This document shows positions 7,208 to 11,006 of a DNA stretch of 11,006 nucleotides, piece after piece. Source of the DNA: Cristatella mucedo (taxonomy: Eukaryota; Bryozoa; Phylactolaemata; Cristatellidae); assembly GCA_009760855.2 (NCBI GenBank), contig WPIO01000686.1:1-11006 (forward strand), in the 5' to 3' direction. How positions within the stretch are numbered: the stretch's first letter is position 1; each line of letters begins with the position of its first letter. The notes beneath the pieces are model-generated. The model was given only the letters and a program-made list of their open reading frames with translations, was not told the DNA's origin and ran no database searches. A program made the translations under genes and the position numbers.

Positions 7208-8759
7208 ACAACCAGAACCTATTGTGAGCAATACAATTTGAAACTTCTGGATCGCACTTGGTTTGGCCATAACTGATAGGTTGGTGTTATCGACATTAAA
7301 TTTAAGAAAGTTAGCTGCCGTCTATTTGAATATTTAATCAATAGGTGCTGCAAGGGAGTTGAAAGAAGTCGGTGTGTGCTAGAGGTCTGGGAGGGAGTGG
7401 GTACAAATGTGTGTCATCTGGATAGACGGGAATTCCTAGATCATATGCATAGCTATCAAAACGGTAAAGGAGATTAAAAAAACGTACAAGAATAGGACCA
7501 AGCACAAAGCCCTGATTTACTCCATATTTCAGAGGTTACTCGGATAAGCTTTGTCCATTCATGTCAAAAATCTGCTGTGTCCCACCAAGAGACAACCTGA
7601 ACCATTGCAATGGAGTTTTAAGTGATGTCCAGGTGAGACGAGGGGGGGCCCTTAAGAAGACTCAATGGTACTAAAAGCTCTCGAAAGGTTGAGAAAAACA
7701 AGCAGAGATACTTTATCTGCGTCTGCATTACCGAGGAGGTCGCTATACATCTGAAGCAATGCTGACTCTGAAGAGCGATTTGCTCGGAAACCATACTGGA
7801 TCTTACTAGCAGGGTAGAAGTGTTTTATACAGCTGGTCAGTAAAGACTTGTTCAAGTGTCTTCATTAAAGAGTTAACAGGAAGATAGGGCTAATTTCTTT
7901 CGATATATCTTGAGTAGTATTGCTTTATTGAGTTTCGGCCTAACTACAGCCTTTGTGAAAAGTGATGGATATTTCCTGGGGCCAATTACATATATACGAT
8001 GTTAGTTACGGATGAAAAAAAAGGCAGATTAATGTAATATAGAAGCTGCACTGCAGGAATAGAGTCTAGATAAATTTTTTTTGATCTTGATTGTTATGTT
8101 AACTTAAGGACGAGATCACTAATTACCTCCTTCAATGCAGATAATGAGATGCTGAATGGACTTGAGGGACGGGATTCCAGCGGGCTAATGCTGTCTTAGG
8201 AATGACCTTTTTATTCTGTCTACTTTCTTGACAATAAAGCTAGTCACTTAGATCATCACAGAATTGGCTAGGTAGAGAGCTAGACAGGAATTGGTTAAGA
8301 GGATGGTTGATAGTCAATATTAGTATTTTTTGGATTGTGAATCAGCGATTGAACAATGTGTTTACAGAAGCTCAATGTGGCATTTGCTAGGATCCATTGG
8401 TATGACCTACATTAGTATTCATACGCCTGTCGATGGACAGTCGGTCCAAACTTTTGTATGTTTTTTTTCAAGCTTATGCTCAGTGGACCCTGCTAGTCTG
8501 ATGCCTGTGGTAAACCGTAGGCCGTCTGAGCAAGGGCATGTAATGCCCTTATCGGAGGTGCAAACTCGTCGAGCATGTAAACTAGTATCATAATGTAGCA
8601 ATCTACCAATGATGACATATGGGAAGGGGAATTGAGCAGCACAGGCGAGGCAGTAGTTCGCTCACGGACTATGGCTTCGATGTCAAGGGTTTCGAGGTTT
8701 CGCGATTCACATGTGATTTTAGATGAGGAGGAGGATGAGGAGAGAGAGGAAATAGAAGG
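7208..8759 (-). pseudogene. LINE M5 linker and reverse transcriptase palm, inactivated and internally deleted
   Basis: Linker blocks on the minus strand: NLETLDIEAI, LVDCYIMILVYMLDEFAPP (8540-8610), KFGPTVHRQAYEY (near 8415-8455), HIVQSLIHNPK, INHPLNQF, SFIVKKVDRIKRSF. Reverse transcriptase blocks: ALKEVISDLVLKL, LDSIPAV, SSVTNIV, FTKAVVRPKLNK, IQYGFRANRSSESALLQMYSDLL, motif A as LNLSRAFSTI with the catalytic Asp changed to Asn (codon 7688-7690), PLKYGVNQGFVLGPIL, YPDD at 7413-7424, NSLAAPID, ANFLKFNVDNT and VMAKPSAIQKF. P1 has the matching blocks in the same order. Stops (8493-8495, 8412-8414 and others) and frameshifts (near 8320, 7975 and elsewhere) abound. After LTIGSG, at about 7208-7212, the sequence jumps straight to the 3' UTR, so the whole C-terminal segment (about 650 bases in P1) is missing. 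The longest open piece is 7652-7855. Confidence 0.9.
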
Positions 8760-8760
8760 G
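8722..8760. repeat. GA-rich low-complexity tract
   Basis: A purine-rich GAG/GAGA tract on plus, encoding a run of serines on the minus strand between the endonuclease end and the linker of M5. It is probably a microsatellite that expanded after insertion. Confidence 0.7.
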
Positions 8761-9539
8761 GGCACCTATTGCAGACTGAATGCGATCTTTATTTGGTCAT
8801 GAGAGAAGAATTTGGTATAGATTGGTGATGATTAAGTACATTTGCATGCACAATCTTAGTCGAGTGATTGACCATTGGTGTTAGTGGGGCCATGCACATG
8901 AGCCACAAGAGACAATGATTCAGTCAATGCACAAAATTCAGTGTTGAAAGGCACGACATAAAGGTATCAAAGTGAATGCCGAAATCACCCAAATCAAGGA
9001 CAGACCGATTTCTTGCACAGTAAATGGAAATGAAATCAGTGAAATCTGAGGTTAAAGAGGACTTGGTACCTATTGGGCAATAGACTACTGCCACCAACAG
9101 TAGCTTCTTTTTGGGTGAAATCTAGACATCAACCTTAAAAGGCTGCATCGAAGGTACTGCCAAGTGGCTTTAAATGGAAGTTAAAACTTGTGGAAAGGGT
9201 GATTCCACCACCAGCTCTGGGTGCGGGGTTATGAAATAGGGTCAAGCCAGTCTGCTTTGTGTCTTTAATGGTCGAACAGTTTACTAATTTTAGGTAAGTT
9301 AATTTGAAGGCTTGCAGGTCAAGGCCTTTTCCAGATTTGTGGTTGCTAAACGATAGGGATATATTTCGCGTGGAGCAGGATTTCCCCCACATAAGCTTGG
9401 AATCAGCCTCCGGAGTTATAGAAAACCGGAGGATTGTTATACTTGAGAGATTCACCACATCACTTGCGGGAGAACGTTCGTAGCGGTTTGAGACAGTTCT
9501 ATGAACGCCAGCCATGAATGGGTGCTTAGCCCAAAGCAT
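8760..9539 (-). pseudogene. LINE M5 N-terminal region and APE-like endonuclease, inactivated
   Basis: LINE endonucleases of this class nick the chromosomal target to prime reverse transcription. In order on the minus strand: a basic N-terminal segment; CSTRNISLSFSNHK and DLQAF, matching the family's (S)RNKxxxxxxxI and LDVLALTETWL area; GLTLFHNPAPRAGGG, typical of the glycine-rich strand after the ETWL region; LLLVAVVYCP; GDFGIHFD at 8966-8989, where GDFNIHxD is usual (catalytic Asn replaced by Gly); PTNTNGQSLD at 8859-8888; and FSHDQIKIAFSL at about 8772-8807, where SDHxxI is usual, so the catalytic SDH motif is scrambled. Frame changes occur near 9138 and 8925, and a stop follows the last block. 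The longest open segment is 9135-9539 (134 residues). The domain is recognisable but cannot be functional. Confidence 0.85.
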
Positions 9540-10109
9540 CTGCCAAATAAGGCACCTCTACCGTTTGGGGCTGCTTATTTCACTTCAAGAAGCATTTCTT
9601 TCGTTATCCATAGTCTGTTAATCTTAGCAACAGAAATATGATTTAGGAATGCATTTCAGCTACGACACAAAGTGTACTATGTATGCACAATCATAACTGG
9701 CGTTCAGGCTACTGCCCCGATCAGCATAATTAAACACTGGGCTGGCATGGCCGACCAGCCAGCAAAAGCGATTAGCATTTCAGATGTCCTTAACCATGTA
9801 ATTCCAACGCAACTTTGCTCAAAATACAGACGAATAAAGCTGTAAGCATGCCTTAGCTATATATTGCTTGTTTAGCAAACGTTGGTAAAAGCTATGGTTT
9901 TTCGGAAAATAATTCGCCACGGTGCAACTCTAGTAGAACTCATTGTCGAGAGGCTAAAACGTTGATGACAGAAGGCTGCGCACTGCTATTTTTACCATTT
10001 AGCTTTTCAATTTTCCAGATCAAGTAAGTACTCGCCCACTTAGGAAGGCGATGTAGTCTGTCTTTAACTTTTAGGAATTTTTGCTGTCCTCTCTACAACT
10101 TGGACGTCG

Positions 10110-10119
10110 CCCCCCCCCC
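10110..10119 (+). repeat. Poly-C tract (C10)
   Basis: A run of 10 C in otherwise mixed sequence; a simple homopolymer. Confidence 0.85.
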
Positions 10120-10476
10120 ACTCTGTTTTCTGGAAGAGGATATCTTCCCTGACCTCGGTGTGCAGGTAAATTGTGGACCGAGTCAATGCTTATGTATGGC
10201 TGTGATTGAAGATCGAGTGGTGATGCAAACGCTACCCGATTAACCTCGCTCAAAATAGTCTTTCGGCTTATTGCCACCCGGTAGAACAGTATTTAGAGCA
10301 CCTAACAAAAAATTAGCCTGATTCGAAGGCCTAAAGTATAACCGTTTTTCGTTATCCCTAATAAATACCGTTTTTCGCTGCAACGCGCTTTGAGGCCCTC
10401 CTAACCGAGTGCCTCGTATTTTATTTTCAGCGTTTTTTCTTTCTCAATAAGAACAACACATTTATTACGCTGTGTG

Positions 10477-10530
10477 AAGTGAAGGAATCACCACAGCTGC
10501 TGTCACTTTGGCTGTTTTATTCCTTCACTT
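10477..10530. repeat. Inverted repeat, 12-bp arms
   Basis: AAGTGAAGGAAT (10477-10488) and ATTCCTTCACTT (10519-10530) are perfect reverse complements around a 30-base spacer. The spacer contains the palindrome CAGCTG. No terminal duplication or coding content suggests a defined transposon; it may be a small foldback element. Confidence 0.55.
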
Positions 10531-11006
10531 TCATAGTGAAGTTAGATTAGCTCATCCACACTCGCTAAGGTCTTATTCCAAAGCCTCCCTTTTGATGTGC
10601 AGGATAGCCTGTAAAGCATGTTCGCTAGATATCTTCAAAAAAACGGCTAAGAGTTGGAAATTCATGGTCGATCTCTGCATAAATATAAAGGTCGTGAAGA
10701 CGTAGCACCATACCCCTGCGTTTTTGACTGGGGTAGGCTATAGTTACGGCATACATCTAATGAAAACACAGAGAGCCTAGAAACTGGCCTTCACTGGGTT
10801 GATCGTCTAGCTTACAGTTGATCTAATCTAGTGGCAGAAGATTTCTTACAGAAACGAATTTAATAAATGGAAAGAGTCTTGTTTAATAGCGTGTCACAGA
10901 ATTCCTATTACTAATAATCAAAGAATGCACTGCATTGTACTGTGTTTGTAGAATTGTCGTGAATTCATAATTTGGAATGCTTATGAGAAAAAAACCATGT
11001 TTTCAT

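Larger units (their letters stand above)
7165..9539 (-). mobile_element. LINE copy M5 main body (L2/CR1-like), minus strand, endonuclease to RT
   Basis: This is the longest copy in the window and is heavily decayed. On the minus strand it starts near 9539 with N-terminal sequence, then endonuclease (about 9440-8778), linker (about 8722-8260), reverse transcriptase palm (about 8170-7290), and then, through an internal deletion at about 7208, a piece of 3' UTR (7165-7207). It continues at 5208-5124 beyond the inserted P1. Because frameshifts and stops are dense, no single long ORF marks it; the similarity appears only when all three minus frames are read together. Its 5' limit is uncertain, since I cannot recognise a 5' UTR beyond 9540. 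Confidence 0.9.
9540..11006. other. Stretch with no recognisable gene
   Basis: Neither strand shows a protein motif, RNA gene or transposon domain that I recognise. Open frames are short (68 residues on minus at 10071-10277; 65 residues on plus at 10508-10705) and without family features. The stretch includes a C10 run (10110-10119), two CCGTTTTTCG strings near 10342 and 10368, and an inverted repeat (10477-10530). It may include the unrecognised 5' UTR of LINE M5 just above 9540. Confidence 0.6.

Noticed and set aside
8330-8593. 87-residue plus-strand ORF as a gene
   Set aside because: It is antisense to the LINE M5 linker blocks (LDEFAPP, TVHRQAYEY) and has no motif of its own.
5208-9539. 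Retrovirus, LTR element, retron or diversity-generating RT
   Set aside because: There are no LTRs, protease, integrase or RNase H motifs, and no retron or template-repeat architecture. The motif order, APE-like endonuclease, 5' truncation and microsatellite tails are those of a non-LTR LINE.

Overview
The window looks like non-coding DNA from an animal nuclear genome. It is AT-rich, full of short ORFs with no bacterial gene organisation, and carries homopolymer runs (T15, T14, C11, C10). About half of it is decayed non-LTR retrotransposon (LINE) sequence. The LINE family has an N-terminal endonuclease domain, a reverse transcriptase of L2/CR1-like type, a C-terminal segment with CxxxxxxNSAARLV- and LPVKxRIDF-like motifs, and a (TAA)n/(ATT)n microsatellite 3' tail. 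Families of this type are common in aquatic invertebrates and fish. I cannot name the species, and no intact host gene is visible.

Layout. Positions 1-3711: no recognisable gene; homopolymers, a TATA-like box followed by a splice-donor-like site (1257-1315), and a nested inverted repeat (2521-2603). Positions 3712-3883: a weak candidate exon with a cadherin-like W...GxP signature. Positions 3898-3947: a 31-bp-period duplication. Positions about 3948-9540: a continuous LINE cluster. Positions 9540-11006: no recognisable gene; one inverted repeat (10477-10530).

The LINE cluster has five pieces of one family. The oldest large piece (called M5 here) is on the minus strand. Its 5' coding part starts near 9539 and runs down through endonuclease, linker and reverse transcriptase. 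It then jumps, by an internal deletion near 7208, into the 3' UTR. At 7165/5208 that UTR is interrupted by a second element (P1), a 5'-truncated plus-strand copy at 5208-7164. The M5 UTR resumes at 5208 and ends in its TAA tail at 5124-5155. Directly beyond that tail lie three more minus-strand 3' ends in head-to-tail order: M3 (about 4801-5123), M2 (about 4588-4800) and M1 (about 3948-4590). The 5'-truncated edge of each abuts the TAA tail of the one before.

None of the copies can be active. P1 has in-frame stops, a frameshift and an altered YADD box (YEDE). M5 has lost the motif A aspartate but keeps YPDD, and has many frameshifts and stops. The region reads as a fossil record of successive insertions of one LINE family into itself, with its own microsatellite tail as a likely preferred landing site.
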